Shown piece after piece: positions 16,979 to 24,882 of a DNA stretch of 64,000 nucleotides. Under the pieces are notes generated by a model that was given only the letters and a program-made list of their open reading frames with translations, was not told the origin of the DNA and did not search any database. Both the position numbers and the translations under genes were made by a program. Every line of letters starts with the position of its first letter. Within the stretch, counting starts at the first letter, position 1. Source of the DNA: CAIYRG01 sp963747255 (GTDB taxonomy: Bacteria; Pseudomonadota; Alphaproteobacteria; Micropepsales; Micropepsaceae); the NCBI GenBank assembly GCA_963747255.1, contig CAVVEG010000018.1:434001-498000 (forward strand). The letters are read 5' to 3'.

Positions 16979-17237
16979 GAACATGCGCCGTCAGGATCAG
17001 GGGAAATGCGAATGAGCCACCGCGAACCCATTGGCTCGTCCCCGTGTGTTCGATCCATCCGAAGATGCTCTCCACGGGATTGCGCCGGACTCAGAATTCC
17101 GCCTTTGCCGCCTGGGGCAAAGGCACGATTTCGTCGTCGAAGAATGCGGATATGGGACAGATCCTCAGAAGTCCGGCGCTTTTGCCTCTGGAATTGGAAG
17201 AAAACCCTGGCCGAAGAAATCCACGTTGTTTTCGGCG
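16979..17237. repeat. Direct repeat B (259 bp), partner of 16597-16855
   Basis: Holds a broken copy of the N-terminus of membrane protein B (16979-17075, its start codon changed to GTG and the frame interrupted) followed by the intact 3' end of PDF copy 6. Repeat A keeps the working membrane gene and the broken PDF end, while repeat B has the reverse, so one duplication was resolved by complementary decay. Confidence 0.85.
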
Positions 17238-18002
17238 CAAACGGCCTCCTCCATGACTTTCTGCGGTCTGCGATGATAAATCTGGCGCGCCGTCCATATC
17301 GCGTTGAAGGCGCCAGGATCTTCCACGCTTATCGTGAGGTCCAGAGTGTTGCCGGAAGCATCGGGATGAAAGCGTTCGACCACGTGCAGCGCGGTCGTGT
17401 GCGGAGTCAGGTAGTTGTCGACATAGGTTTTGTCGTTCAGCCCGATGGTGTCGATGACGAGGTCGCCGTTTTCATAATGGCCGACGGATTCCCCGTACCA
17501 GGACGGCTTTGGATGATCGGAGTGCGGCACGTTCAGATAAACGCGGCGCGATTGCTGATCGCCTTCATTGATGATCACAACCTTGTTCGGGCGCTGCAGA
17601 AAATAAACCGGTCGCAGCCGGGAGAAGACGTCGAATCCGGGCACACCGGCGGGCCAGCAGGTTTCCCGCGGCGAAAAGGGCACCTGGCCGGAAATCGAAT
17701 TGGCATTGGCGATTTTCAGGCGATCAATCACCCACGGCTTCAGGATGGGATTTTTCAGGTCCGCGACCCGATAGGTCGCCTGCCTGCCGCTTTGGTTGCT
17801 GTAATAGGGATGCGCGGGGTCCGACACGACAGGACCCGGTCCCGAGCCTGGCGGAATGAAGTCGTCGCCCACCGGAAACCAGCCCGTATCGGAGTGAGAG
17901 AGATTTCGGAATCGGAGAATCGGCCGCTCCGCGGGACTGCCACAGGGCAGAAGCGGAGGTCGCGAGAGCAAAAACGCAAATCCAGTACGGTATCCGGGTC
18001 AT
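17165..18002 (-). CDS. PDF-family exported protein, copy 6, frameshifted near the N-terminus
   Basis: The signal peptide (MTRIPYWICVFALATSASAL from ATG 18002) and the rest lie in different frames. Removing one A from the AAA at 17904-17906 joins them as DSPIPNLSHSDTGWFPVG, which restores the family's IPNLS start and a 278-residue protein. Marks are YRVADLKNPILKPWV, TCWPAGVPG, VYFLQRPNKVVIINE, WYGESVGHYENGDLVIDTIG, LTPHTTALHVVERFHP, VEDPGAFNAIW, AVCAENNVDFF and terminal EAKAPDF. The start overlaps the stop of copy 7 as TGATG, which supports the start at 18002. A sequencing error is the simplest explanation; otherwise the secreted form is lost. Confidence 0.75.
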
Positions 18003-18904
18003 CAGAAATCAGGCCTGTCTGCTGTGGGCACGGTCAATGTCGCGCCGGGGTAATATTCGGTTGTATTTTCGGCGCAGGCAATCTCGCCCCATTCCGGGGA
18101 CGAAGACCGCCGGTAGGTCACGGAACTGTTCCAGGTCCGGGTGAAGGCACCGGGATCGTCCACGGTGAACTGGACCTGCAGGCCTTTGCCACGATAGCCG
18201 AAATCGACATAGACCGGCTCCGTGGTCGGCCGTCCGTATTCGCGTTCGCTTCTCTCCTGCGCCTCTTTCGCAGCCTCTCCGTCGATGAGCCGATAACGTT
18301 CGATCACATGAAGGGCCGGGCTGTATGGCGTTCCGTACATATCGATCATGGATCCCGCCCGCGTTCTGATGCCGACGGTATCGATCACAAGACTGCCGGC
18401 TTCGTAATGACCGACCGAGTTGCCATACCAGGATGGAGTAACGCGCGCGGGATGGGAATCATTGAGGCGCACCTGACGGTACTGATGGTCCTGAATGTAC
18501 AATATTGTTATGCGGTTCTTCTCCTGGAGCATCTGCATCTGCGCGACTCGCAGAATGTACGGTGGTGGCAGGGGCCGGCACTCGTTGGACAGATCGGGAT
18601 AGGAATTGCCCGCGAGCGAAATGGCGCCATGCTGTTTCACGATACCGGCGGCCCAGGGCTGGAGGATCGGATTGTTGTAGTCGCCGACGAGCTTGAACGC
18701 ATCACCGCTGCCGTTCGGCCGCCGCGCCAGATTTTTCAGCGGACCCGGACCTGATTGCGCAAGGTCGTAGCCGAAGGTTGTGCGCGCCCAGATGCCTGCG
18801 AAGCCGGGTACGCTATCCCGGCGATCGCCCGCACCGGCAGATGTGGCAAGCGTTGAAACGGCAATGACCGTACCGATCCCAAGAAGCCGGCAAAATCTGC
18901 TCAT
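18002..18904 (-). CDS. PDF-family exported protein, copy 7 (subfamily B)
   Basis: 300 residues from ATG 18904 (GTG 18913 adds three). Signal peptide (CRLLGIGTVIAVSTLATSAG), then 'VPGFAGIWARTTFGYDLA' in place of IPDFS. Only copy 8 shares this subfamily: GPGP near residue 55, NPILQPWAAGIVK, ECRPLPPPYILRVAQMQML, SWYGNSVGHYEAGSLVIDTV, MYGTPYSPALHVIERYRLID, a charged insert (EAAKEAQERSEREYG), GYRGKGLQVQFTVDDPGAF, IACAENTTEYY and terminal TADRPDF. The GNSVGHYEAG variant is less conserved than GESVGHYEG. It heads an operon with copy 6 and the two membrane proteins. Function unknown. Confidence 0.8.
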   Translation of the reverse strand: MSRFCRLLGIGTVIAVSTLATSAGAGDRRDSVPGFAGIWARTTFGYDLAQSGPGPLKNLARRPNGSGDAFKLVGDYNNPILQPWAAGIVKQHGAISLAGNSYPDLSNECRPLPPPYILRVAQMQMLQEKNRITILYIQDHQYRQVRLNDSHPARVTPSWYGNSVGHYEAGSLVIDTVGIRTRAGSMIDMYGTPYSPALHVIERYRLIDGEAAKEAQERSEREYGRPTTEPVYVDFGYRGKGLQVQFTVDDPGAFTRTWNSSVTYRRSSSPEWGEIACAENTTEYYPGATLTVPTADRPDF

Positions 18905-18918
18905 TCGCGACACGCTTC

Positions 18919-19030
18919 AGAAAACTGGTTTGTGTGGCGACAATATATCACGGTGAGTTGAGAAGGCGTTTGATTTTCCGCGGTTCGGCGAGTTAGCCGG
19001 CATATGTCATGTTGTTGCCCCCAGTGCGTC
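18919..19030. other. Intergenic segment with a PDF-type 3'-end remnant, related to 20658-20865
   Basis: TTCAGAAAACTGGTTTGTGTGG resembles the family 3' end (TCAGAAATCCGGCTTGTC). The next about 70 bp, through 'aggcgtttgatttt', and then 'catatgtcatg..gttgcccccagtg', match two blocks at 20668-20735 and 20834-20865. The segment therefore looks like a shortened copy of the later one. No gene is seen in it. Confidence 0.5.
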
Positions 19031-19114
19031 GAATAACATGGCAGTCCAACTACAGAGGAAGAAAGTTTCTGCTGCCCCCGATCACAAGGATGGTTTCAGT
19101 AACGGTTCTTAAGA

Positions 19115-19681
19115 TCACGTCGCGTCGATCCAAATCGTATGCACTCTTCCCTGTTGCACGATCTTTACGGCATAGCCAATAGTTTGACCGTTGCGATCAA
19201 TCCACGCGCTAAGAGCCATTCCACCGTGGCTTTTTGCACGCTCGACGGCTTCGGACATGCTGATGGACAGGGCCGGTGCAATACGGGCCATATCCGACGG
19301 GCTGCCCTCGAAATGAAGACCTTCTTCAAACAATGTACTCATGACTTCTGCCAACTCGCGATTGTCGGGTTTGCCTGAAGCGGCGTCGATGGAGACAGTG
19401 GTTATCTTCGGGCCATCGGCCACAGTGATGTCGTACGCGCCAGCCTTTCCGCGCAGACAGCCCAGTTCTTCGTCCTGCCGGTAATCAGCATCTACTACCG
19501 TTCCGCCGTTTTGTTGCGCGATCGCAATCGCCTCCTCCAATGAAATTCTTGCGCGCTCAAGACACTCCACTTCTCTCAGTGGCTCGAAAATGCCGGCGTG
19601 CATGCAGCCCGCTATTAGAGGTGGCGCTGTAAGCAACAGCGCAGGAAGGATTCGCTTCGCAAGCTGGTTTCCGGATCGCAT
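19115..19681 (-). CDS. PepSY-domain lipoprotein
   Basis: 188 residues from ATG 19681, chosen because it begins a lipoprotein signal: RILPALLLTAPPLIAGC, with the lipobox Cys directly after LIAG. Two PepSY-like units follow, 'ISLEEAIAIAQQNGGTVVDADY' around residues 50-70 and SMSEAVERAKSHGGMALSAW near 145-165. Each has the helix then beta-strand pattern, and the second ends VKIVQQGRVHTIWIDAT. PepSY domains are often peptidase-inhibitor-like modules of the cell envelope. Base use is less GC-rich than its neighbours, and it borders the accessory region. No partner gene suggests a specific job. Confidence 0.7.
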   Translation of the reverse strand: MRSGNQLAKRILPALLLTAPPLIAGCMHAGIFEPLREVECLERARISLEEAIAIAQQNGGTVVDADYRQDEELGCLRGKAGAYDITVADGPKITTVSIDAASGKPDNRELAEVMSTLFEEGLHFEGSPSDMARIAPALSISMSEAVERAKSHGGMALSAWIDRNGQTIGYAVKIVQQGRVHTIWIDAT

Positions 19682-19961
19682 CTGCAAGCCCCAATAACAT
19701 GATTCAAACAATAGAACCGCAGACGCATCAGGGATTTGATCCAAGTCATTGGGAGGTGTGGGGTCACAATGAAAAATGCTACTGGAGTTTCAATTTTGCG
19801 GCTGTCAGAACAGGTCCAACTATCGTCATTGCGGCTGGCATGCATAGAGCGAACCCGAAAGATCATTATCTCAAATCAAGTCCTGCGCTGCCAGATTGAT
19901 TTGCCTCATTCGCTATGGCAGCGGTGAGGGGCTTCGAGGTGTATCAGAAACGAAAGGTGTG

Positions 19962-20326
19962 GTGAGGCGGATATCCTGATCATCGACGACGACCCTCAGA
20001 TGCGCCGTCTCCTCACCCGCATTCTCAATGGCGCCGGTCACACGGTGCATGAGGCAAAGGATGGCAAAGAGGGAATAGAGCTCTTCCACCAATCCCGTCC
20101 GGCGCTGGTCATCTCTGATCTCGTGATGCCAAATAAAGAAGGGATCGAGACGATTGGAACGCTGCGCAAGGAAGATCCGTCAGTCCCCATACTTGCGATC
20201 TCAGGCGGTGGCCCAGCGGTTTATTTGCGTGCAGCGACGGGGCTGGGCGCAAGCGCCGCGCTGGAAAAACCGTTTGCGGCCGATCAGTTGCTCCATACCG
20301 TGTCGGAATTGCTCAAAACCGTCTGA
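19962..20326 (+). CDS. Single-domain response regulator (receiver only), start probably frameshifted
   Basis: A CheY-like receiver of about 120 residues: ADILIIDDDPQMRRLLTRIL (acidic pocket), the phospho-acceptor Asp in ALVISDLVMPNKEG, Ser in AISGGG where Thr or Ser is usual, and Lys in AALEKPFAADQLL. No output domain follows. The acidic pocket is in an open frame with no ATG, GTG or TTG before it. GTG 19962, preceded by AAAGG, would join the frame if one G were added at 19966-19967. Otherwise ATG 20000 gives a receiver lacking the essential acidic residues. It is an orphan: no kinase is adjacent. Confidence 0.7.
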
Positions 20327-20844
20327 AACATCCCAATTGGACGTTCGCAATGAAGTCATGCGCTGCTTCCGCTGGCTTCACACCATCGAGCGGAAGGAAA
20401 CATGGAGTCCGAAGTTGGCGAACTCCTGCCAAGGATGGCGGGCAGAGCATGTCCGCTCAGCCCAGGTACATCAGACGTCAATCTGCTCGGCAATCACCAG
20501 CGCCTCGTCCCCCTCGTTTCCGAGGTGGATTTCAGGTGCGGAACAGGTGCCCTCAAAAATTCCCGTGGTGTAGGGCTGGCCAGCGAGGCGGCGAAGAAAA
20601 GCTACCTGGTTCAGTCGGTTATCGCGGCCGGGTGGGGCAGATACAGGATGGGCCCTTTGCAACGATCAGAAAACCAGTTTGTGCGTTATGCGACGGTATA
20701 TCACGATGAGTCGAAGGCGTTTGATTTTCGGGGGGTCGGTGAGTGGGCCGAAGAGTCTCTCGACGGGACGGAATCTCGCTCGGTGCAGAACAGGTGCAGA
20801 TCGCGGGGCCCCTCCCGGCGGCGGCAGGATGGCGGCGGCATATG
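20327..20844. other. 518-bp stretch without a convincing gene; contains duplicated intergenic fragments
   Basis: Several open frames exist but none has recognisable content. TTGCAACGATCAG followed by AAAACCAGTTTGT (20658-20683) matches the 3' end and downstream flank of PDF copy 8 at 23140-23165, so it is probably a family remnant. Blocks at 20668-20735 and 20834-20865 also match 18919-19030. The rest, near 20470-20660, looks like anonymous degraded sequence. Confidence 0.55.
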
Positions 20845-21153
20845 TCATGCGGTTGCCCCCAGTGGTCGTGCGCGTTTGATCCGTTCACGCTCCTTCGGAC
20901 TGTGCATCGCTTCCCACAAGTCGCTCCGCCGCTGCACGTTCAGCCAAAACTCCGGGCTGTTGCCGAACACGCGAGCGAGGATCAGCGCCGTCGCCGCTGT
21001 CACGTTCCTGCAATTCTTGCAAAGCTCGTTGACGTGCTTGCGCTGCACGCCCATCGCCTTGGCCAGCGCGCCCTGGGTCAGTCCGAGCGGCTGCAAGAAC
21101 TCCTCGATGAGAATCTCGCCGACTGTGGCCGGCTTGCGCTTCGTCGTCAGCAT
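20845..21153 (-). CDS. higA: HigA-family antitoxin
   Basis: 102 residues from ATG 21153, 13 bp after the toxin stop. The N-terminus 'TVGEILIEEFLQPLGLTQGALAKAMGV' then RKHVNELC is the HigA/VapI-type XRE helix-turn-helix; TAATALILARVFGNSPEFWL and NVQRRSDLWEA are characteristic of the family. It neutralises the HigB RNase and represses the operon through the inverted repeat upstream of higB. The upstream frame extension to 21288 overlaps the toxin and is not needed. Confidence 0.92.
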   Translation of the reverse strand: MLTTKRKPATVGEILIEEFLQPLGLTQGALAKAMGVQRKHVNELCKNCRNVTAATALILARVFGNSPEFWLNVQRRSDLWEAMHSPKERERIKRARPLGATA

Positions 21154-21166
21154 GGTTCGCCTCGCT

Positions 21167-21463
21167 TCACCTGTAGCTGTGGTCGTCGAGATAGACGCCC
21201 TCTGCCTCGCCCCGGCCATCGTCCCATTGGAAGACGAGCCGCCATTGCCTGTTGACGCGGATGGAATGGAATCTCGCCAGATTGCCACGCAGCTTCTCGA
21301 AATGGTTGCTGGGCGGCACGCGCAAGTCCTGATCGGTCATCGCGTCGTCGATCAATTGGAGCTTCCGAAAGAGGCGGCTTTCAAGATCGGGCGGGATATT
21401 CCGCGAGTGGACGTCCTCGACGAAGAAGGCGCGCAGCCATTCGTCCCGAAAGCTCACGATCAT
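21167..21463 (-). CDS. higB: HigB/RelE-family mRNA interferase toxin
   Basis: 98 residues, full length for HigB. It begins MIVSFRDEWLRAFF and has LFRKLQLIDDAM, the conserved FEKLRGNLARFHSIRVN, then RQWRLVFQWDDG and the terminal VYLDDHSYR with the His and Arg used in catalysis by this fold. Toxin first, antitoxin second is the usual order for higBA. Its start lies 25 bp from the operator. The pair sits beside an IS remnant and a foreign-looking PEP-CTERM gene, as expected for an accessory stabilisation module. Confidence 0.92.
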   Translation of the reverse strand: MIVSFRDEWLRAFFVEDVHSRNIPPDLESRLFRKLQLIDDAMTDQDLRVPPSNHFEKLRGNLARFHSIRVNRQWRLVFQWDDGRGEAEGVYLDDHSYR

Positions 21464-21485
21464 ACGATGGCTCCAAACATGCGTA

Positions 21486-21514
21486 TATGTACCGCTCTAT
21501 GGTACAACACGCAA
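21486..21514 (-). promoter_or_regulatory. higBA promoter with overlapping HigA operator
   Basis: A perfect inverted repeat TGTACC-N7-GGTACA (21488-21506) lies 25 bp before higB. On the minus strand a -35-like TTGCGT and a -10-like TACATA are 17 bp apart, with the repeat covering the spacer and the -10. This is the classic layout for autorepression by the antitoxin. The box calls are by eye. Confidence 0.7.
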
Positions 21515-21541
21515 GCTTCCCCCCACCAAGCCCGCAAGGCT

Positions 21542-21736
21542 TTACAACACCAAGGGCCAGCATTTGCGGATCGTAGCGAGATGAAGGACATCGCGGAAGG
21601 ATCGGGCGAGTTTGTCGTAGCGGGTGGCGATGGCCCGGTTGACCTTAAGATGCCCGATCATGCGCTCGATGTAGTTACGTTCGCGATAGAGACGCTTATT
21701 CCATGCGATTTTGGCGATCTTCGCGTCGCGGCTATG
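21542..21736 (-). mobile_element. IS5-type transposase remnant (C-terminal end only)
   Basis: The last about 65 codons read AWNKRLYRERNYIERMIGHL then 'RAIATRYDKLARSFRDVLHL'. This is the end of the DDE domain of IS5/IS427-group transposases: the catalytic Glu is in YRERNxIERM and the ATRYDK motif follows. The upstream part of the same frame does not look like transposase and the N-terminal half is missing. No terminal inverted repeats were found, so this is a dead fragment. Confidence 0.75.
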
Positions 21737-22110
21737 TCTAATTGTGGCGATCAAGAGACCACGTTGGGGCTCATCCGGAAGGGGAGAATGGGGCGCATAG
21801 CGGACTAAGGCGGGCTTCTGGCGCTCGCGGTTCCAGGGGAAGGGCCGCTGCGGAGCACGGCAGACCTTCATTTTTCCCGCCATGAACGCGCAGGTATAAC
21901 CCTCTCCAAACTCATCCGTTGAGACGGTTGCTGCAATTCCACCTTTGGCAGGGATAAGCGCGGCCAATTTACCAAGACTCCGGTGGCCCACCCTGCTAGC
22001 CTTTCGTCACCGTCGACATACGCCATGGGCGTCGGTGGCTGAGAGATAATCGGCGACACAGATTTGAACGTGTCCGCGCTCCCGCTCGATAAGAGACAGA
22101 GGGGGACAAC
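21737..22110. other. Gene-free stretch between the IS remnant and the PEP-CTERM gene
   Basis: A minus-strand frame up to 21991 is open but its predicted peptide (such as EFGEGYTCAFMAGKMKV) matches nothing I know. The last 20 bp hold AGAGGGGGA, the ribosome binding site of the next gene. No terminator or IS end was identified. Confidence 0.4.
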
Positions 22111-22986
22111 GTGGCCTCAACAAAGCAACAAATTTTATGGGCTTGCGTACCAATGCGAGTTGCGTTGATTACAGCTTTGGCGGCTTTCATTGCTGTCGTC
22201 CAGCTCGCACCGGCGCATGCGGTTCCCATCGCCCTATACGAAAAAGATGTCCATGCATTTCGGCCAGATGGTACTGGCCCGACAACGCAGGACTTTACAA
22301 CTCAAAATCTTTCCGTGTCCTATGGTGGGTTTTCAGCATCCGCGACATCAGTTGACGGACCTGACCTAAGCCTCTCGGCGAGTGTAGCCTGCACGATTGC
22401 GTCATGTGCTGGTCCGGGCGTTACTGGCATTGTGATTGCCGGAGGGTTCTCAACAATCACCTATTATTTTACGATTGTTGGCCCCAACTCAGGGAGTGTT
22501 CCCATTGATATTGTGGGGACAGCCGATTTGGCCCAATCGGGTGATACCAACAGCAGAGCTGGAATCAGTTTAAATTACGCACCAACTGGGACAAGTGGCG
22601 GCGCCGGTTTTATTTGTGTTGGCAGCCCTTCGGGGCCGGGATGCGGAACTCATCCTTTTCTGCTGACGGGACTTGTCCCTACCTTTCCTAACGGCGACAC
22701 TGTTAGTGGCACGATAATAATTGGGGTTGAGGCAAACGCCTATTATCCCTATCTTGGATTTCCCTATAGTGCAGCCGCAAGTATTGACCCCTATATTTAT
22801 ATAGACCCAGTGTTTTTAGCTGCAAATCCTGACAATTCTGTGATTGTGAGTCCAGGCATTGGTAACTCGGCGCCATCGGCCATCACTTCTGTTCCCGAGA
22901 CTGGCACCTTAGCATTGTTCGGAACTGGCCTTCTCAGCCTTGGCGTAATAAGCCGCCGCCGTCGCAAGGTCCATCGGAGCACCTGA
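22111..22986 (+). CDS. PEP-CTERM sorting domain protein, exported
   Basis: 291 residues from GTG 22111, which follows AGAGGGGGA at good spacing (an internal ATG at 22153 starts directly at the hydrophobic signal). The signal peptide runs MRVALITALAAFIAVVQLAP to AHA. The middle is rich in Ser, Gly, Thr and Ala with few charges, like a surface beta-protein. The C-terminus has the full sorting signal: SVPETGTLALFGTGLLSLGV then ISRRRRK, that is VPE, a hydrophobic helix and a basic tail. The protein should be processed by an exosortase, which is not in this window. The gene is visibly more AT-rich than its neighbours and borders an IS remnant, suggesting transfer. Confidence 0.85.
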   Translation: MASTKQQILWACVPMRVALITALAAFIAVVQLAPAHAVPIALYEKDVHAFRPDGTGPTTQDFTTQNLSVSYGGFSASATSVDGPDLSLSASVACTIASCAGPGVTGIVIAGGFSTITYYFTIVGPNSGSVPIDIVGTADLAQSGDTNSRAGISLNYAPTGTSGGAGFICVGSPSGPGCGTHPFLLTGLVPTFPNGDTVSGTIIIGVEANAYYPYLGFPYSAAASIDPYIYIDPVFLAANPDNSVIVSPGIGNSAPSAITSVPETGTLALFGTGLLSLGVISRRRRKVHRST

Positions 22987-23150
22987 TCCGTACAAAGAGT
23001 ATAGCGTCGACGATGCGGCGGTCTTCGGGTTGCCGTTTTTGCTTGCCCTGTGAGCATCGCAGCAACGACCTGACTTGGAGAAGTGCCGCTGGTTCTTACG
23101 CCACTACCGAATGATCGATTTTGAGGCCATTCGTCGGCCCCCTGCAACGA

Positions 23151-24018
23151 TCAGAAATCCGGCTTGTCCGCCCGGGGGATGTCGGTGGATCGTCCATTGT
23201 AATATTCATGTGTATTCTCGGCACAGACGTTCTCAACCCATCCGCCGGCACGGCGCCAGGTGACGATAGCGGACCACGGCGTCCTGAACATGTTCTTGTC
23301 CTCCACCGTGAACTCGATCTGCAAACCCTTGCCCTTGTAGTTTTCATCGATTGCTGCGGCCTGTTCCGTAGCAACGGGGCCCGCGTCGCGAATGTTTGTT
23401 TGCTGCGCGGCCCTGGCGACCTGGTAATCAACCAGACGATATCGCTCGACGACGTGCAGCAGCCCGCTATACGGTGACCCATACATGTCCAGAACGGGCT
23501 CAGCTCCGGACTTGACCCCAACTGTGTCGACGACCAGCGTATCGCCTTCATAATGGCCGATGAAATCGCCGCGCCAGGATGGAGTGACATCGGTGGCATG
23601 CCGCGTGGCCAGCCGCACCCGGCGTACCTGATGATCCTGCATGAACAGAAACACCACCTCGTCCTTTTTTTTGCAGCAGCTGCATTTCCTGCACGCGAAA
23701 GATGTAGGGCGAGACCATCGGCCAGCAATTCAGCGATGGATTCGGGTAATCTTCGCCGCGGCGCAAAGTCTCGTTGCTCCTTTTCACAACGGCTGCTGCT
23801 TCCGGTTGCAAAATCGGATTATTGAAATTCCCGCCTGCATTTGGCTGATTGTTGAAACGGCCTATCGGTCCGGGGCCTGCGGCAGGTCGTTCGAATCCGA
23901 AAGTCAGACGCGCCCAGGCTCCTGCCAGATCGGGGGCGGGCGAGGCAGCTTCCACTGTGTTGACGGTTGATGTCACCGCGATGCAGAGCACAAACGCTAC
24001 CGTTGTTTTGGATGTCAT
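23151..24018 (-). CDS. PDF-family exported protein, copy 8 (subfamily B), frameshifted at an A8 run
   Basis: The N-terminal half (ATG 24018, with GGGAG upstream) gives a signal peptide (TVAFVLCIAVTSTVNTVEAA), 'PDLAGAWARLTFGFERP', FNNPILQPEAAAVVK, NCWPMVSPYIFRVQEMQLLQ. The C-terminal half gives MQDHQVRRVRLATRHATDV, WRGDFIGHYEGDTLVVDTVG, MYGSPYSGLLHVVERYRL, YKGKGLQIEFTVEDKNMF, NVCAENTHEYY and terminal RADKPDF. They meet at eight As (23665-23672); seven would give LLQKKDEVVFLF and a 288-residue protein collinear with copy 7. A run this long may be a sequencing error or a true slippage site. The GES motif is changed to RGDF. Confidence 0.75.
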
Positions 24019-24033
24019 GCTTCGCTCCCTGGA

Positions 24034-24882
24034 TCAGAAATCCGGCTTTGCCGCCTGGGGAATGGGACGCACATCGTAATTGAAGAAGTTTTCGTTGTTC
24101 TCCGCGCAACTGAGCTCTTCGATCGGGCCGCGATTGGTTCGTTTCCATCGCTGCACCGCGGTCCATGGCATATTGAACGTCCCGGGATCCTCAACCCTCA
24201 TCGTATCGATCAAAGTCTTTCCGCCATTGATGAGCCTGAAGCGCTCGACGACGTGAAGTTTATCGGTATGGGGGGTGCGGTAATTGTCCACAAAAGTGCG
24301 ATCGTTCTGGCCGATAGTGTCGACAACCAGTTCATCGCCTTCATAATGCCCGACGGATTCGCCGGTCCATGACGGAATTGGATGCGCCGTATGCGGCACA
24401 TTCATATAAATGCGGCGTATCTGCTGGTCCTGCTGATGAACCATCAGAATTTCCTTCGGAGTCTCGATGAAAATCGTGACATTGAACGGGGGTTCGAGAA
24501 CATAGGCCGGAACGCCTGCCGGCCAGCAGCGCTCGCGGGGCACATAGGGAATGCGTCCGTTCAGAACCTCCTGATTGGCCCGCTTCATCTGTTCCGCGGC
24601 CCAGGGTTTAAGAATCGGATTGTCGAGCTTCGCAATGCGGTAAGTGGGCTGCGTCGTTCCGGCCGGATCGGTGGGTATGAAGGGGTGCGCCGGATCGTAA
24701 GTCACCGGACCTGGTCCGCTGTCGGGCGGGAGAAAATCGTCTCCGTCGGGATGATCCACCTGCCATGCCGTGGCGATGTCCGGGGCAAACCGGGAATGCC
24801 AGCCATCGTTTGCGGCCTGTCCGGTGGCCGCAAAAGCGATCACCGAAATTGCAATGACGGAAAACAACGGTCTCTTGCTCAT
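24034..24882 (-). CDS. PDF-family exported protein, copy 9 (unknown function)
   Basis: 282 residues. The signal peptide (LFSVIAISVIAFAATGQAA) is followed by DGWHSRFAPDIATAWQV in place of IPDFS. Marks are DDFLPPDSGPGPVTYDPAHP (nearly the same as in copy 6), YRIAKLDNPILKPWA, RCWPAGVPA, VTIFIETPKEILMVHQ, WTGESVGHYEGDELVVDTIG, YRTPHTDKLHVVERFRLI, VEDPGTFNMPW, LSCAENNENFF and terminal QAAKPDF. The start overlaps the stop of a 19-residue ORF as ATGA, so translation may depend on that ORF. Copy 8 follows after 15 bp in the same operon. Function unknown. Confidence 0.8.
   Translation of the reverse strand: MSKRPLFSVIAISVIAFAATGQAANDGWHSRFAPDIATAWQVDHPDGDDFLPPDSGPGPVTYDPAHPFIPTDPAGTTQPTYRIAKLDNPILKPWAAEQMKRANQEVLNGRIPYVPRERCWPAGVPAYVLEPPFNVTIFIETPKEILMVHQQDQQIRRIYMNVPHTAHPIPSWTGESVGHYEGDELVVDTIGQNDRTFVDNYRTPHTDKLHVVERFRLINGGKTLIDTMRVEDPGTFNMPWTAVQRWKRTNRGPIEELSCAENNENFFNYDVRPIPQAAKPDF

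Noticed and set aside
17006..18754. Very long plus-strand open frame opposite PDF copies 6 and 7
   Set aside because: It runs antisense to two genes with signal peptides and family motifs. Its product is Arg- and Gly-rich without any domain, which is usual for antisense frames in high-GC DNA.
20471..20662. Small minus-strand frame that looked like a recombinase fragment
   Set aside because: Its peptide (such as EIHLGNEGDEALVIAEQI) has no catalytic motif and I could not match it to any recombinase family.
20402..21808. Plus-strand frame covering the higBA region
   Set aside because: It is antisense to HigA and HigB, both clear family members, and has no ribosome binding site or domain.
22089..22099. 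ATAAGAGACAG, identical to the end of a common transposase-based library adapter
   Set aside because: Only 11 bases match and the preceding adapter bases do not, so chance is a fair explanation. It does fall near a change in base composition, so a chimeric join could be checked in the reads.
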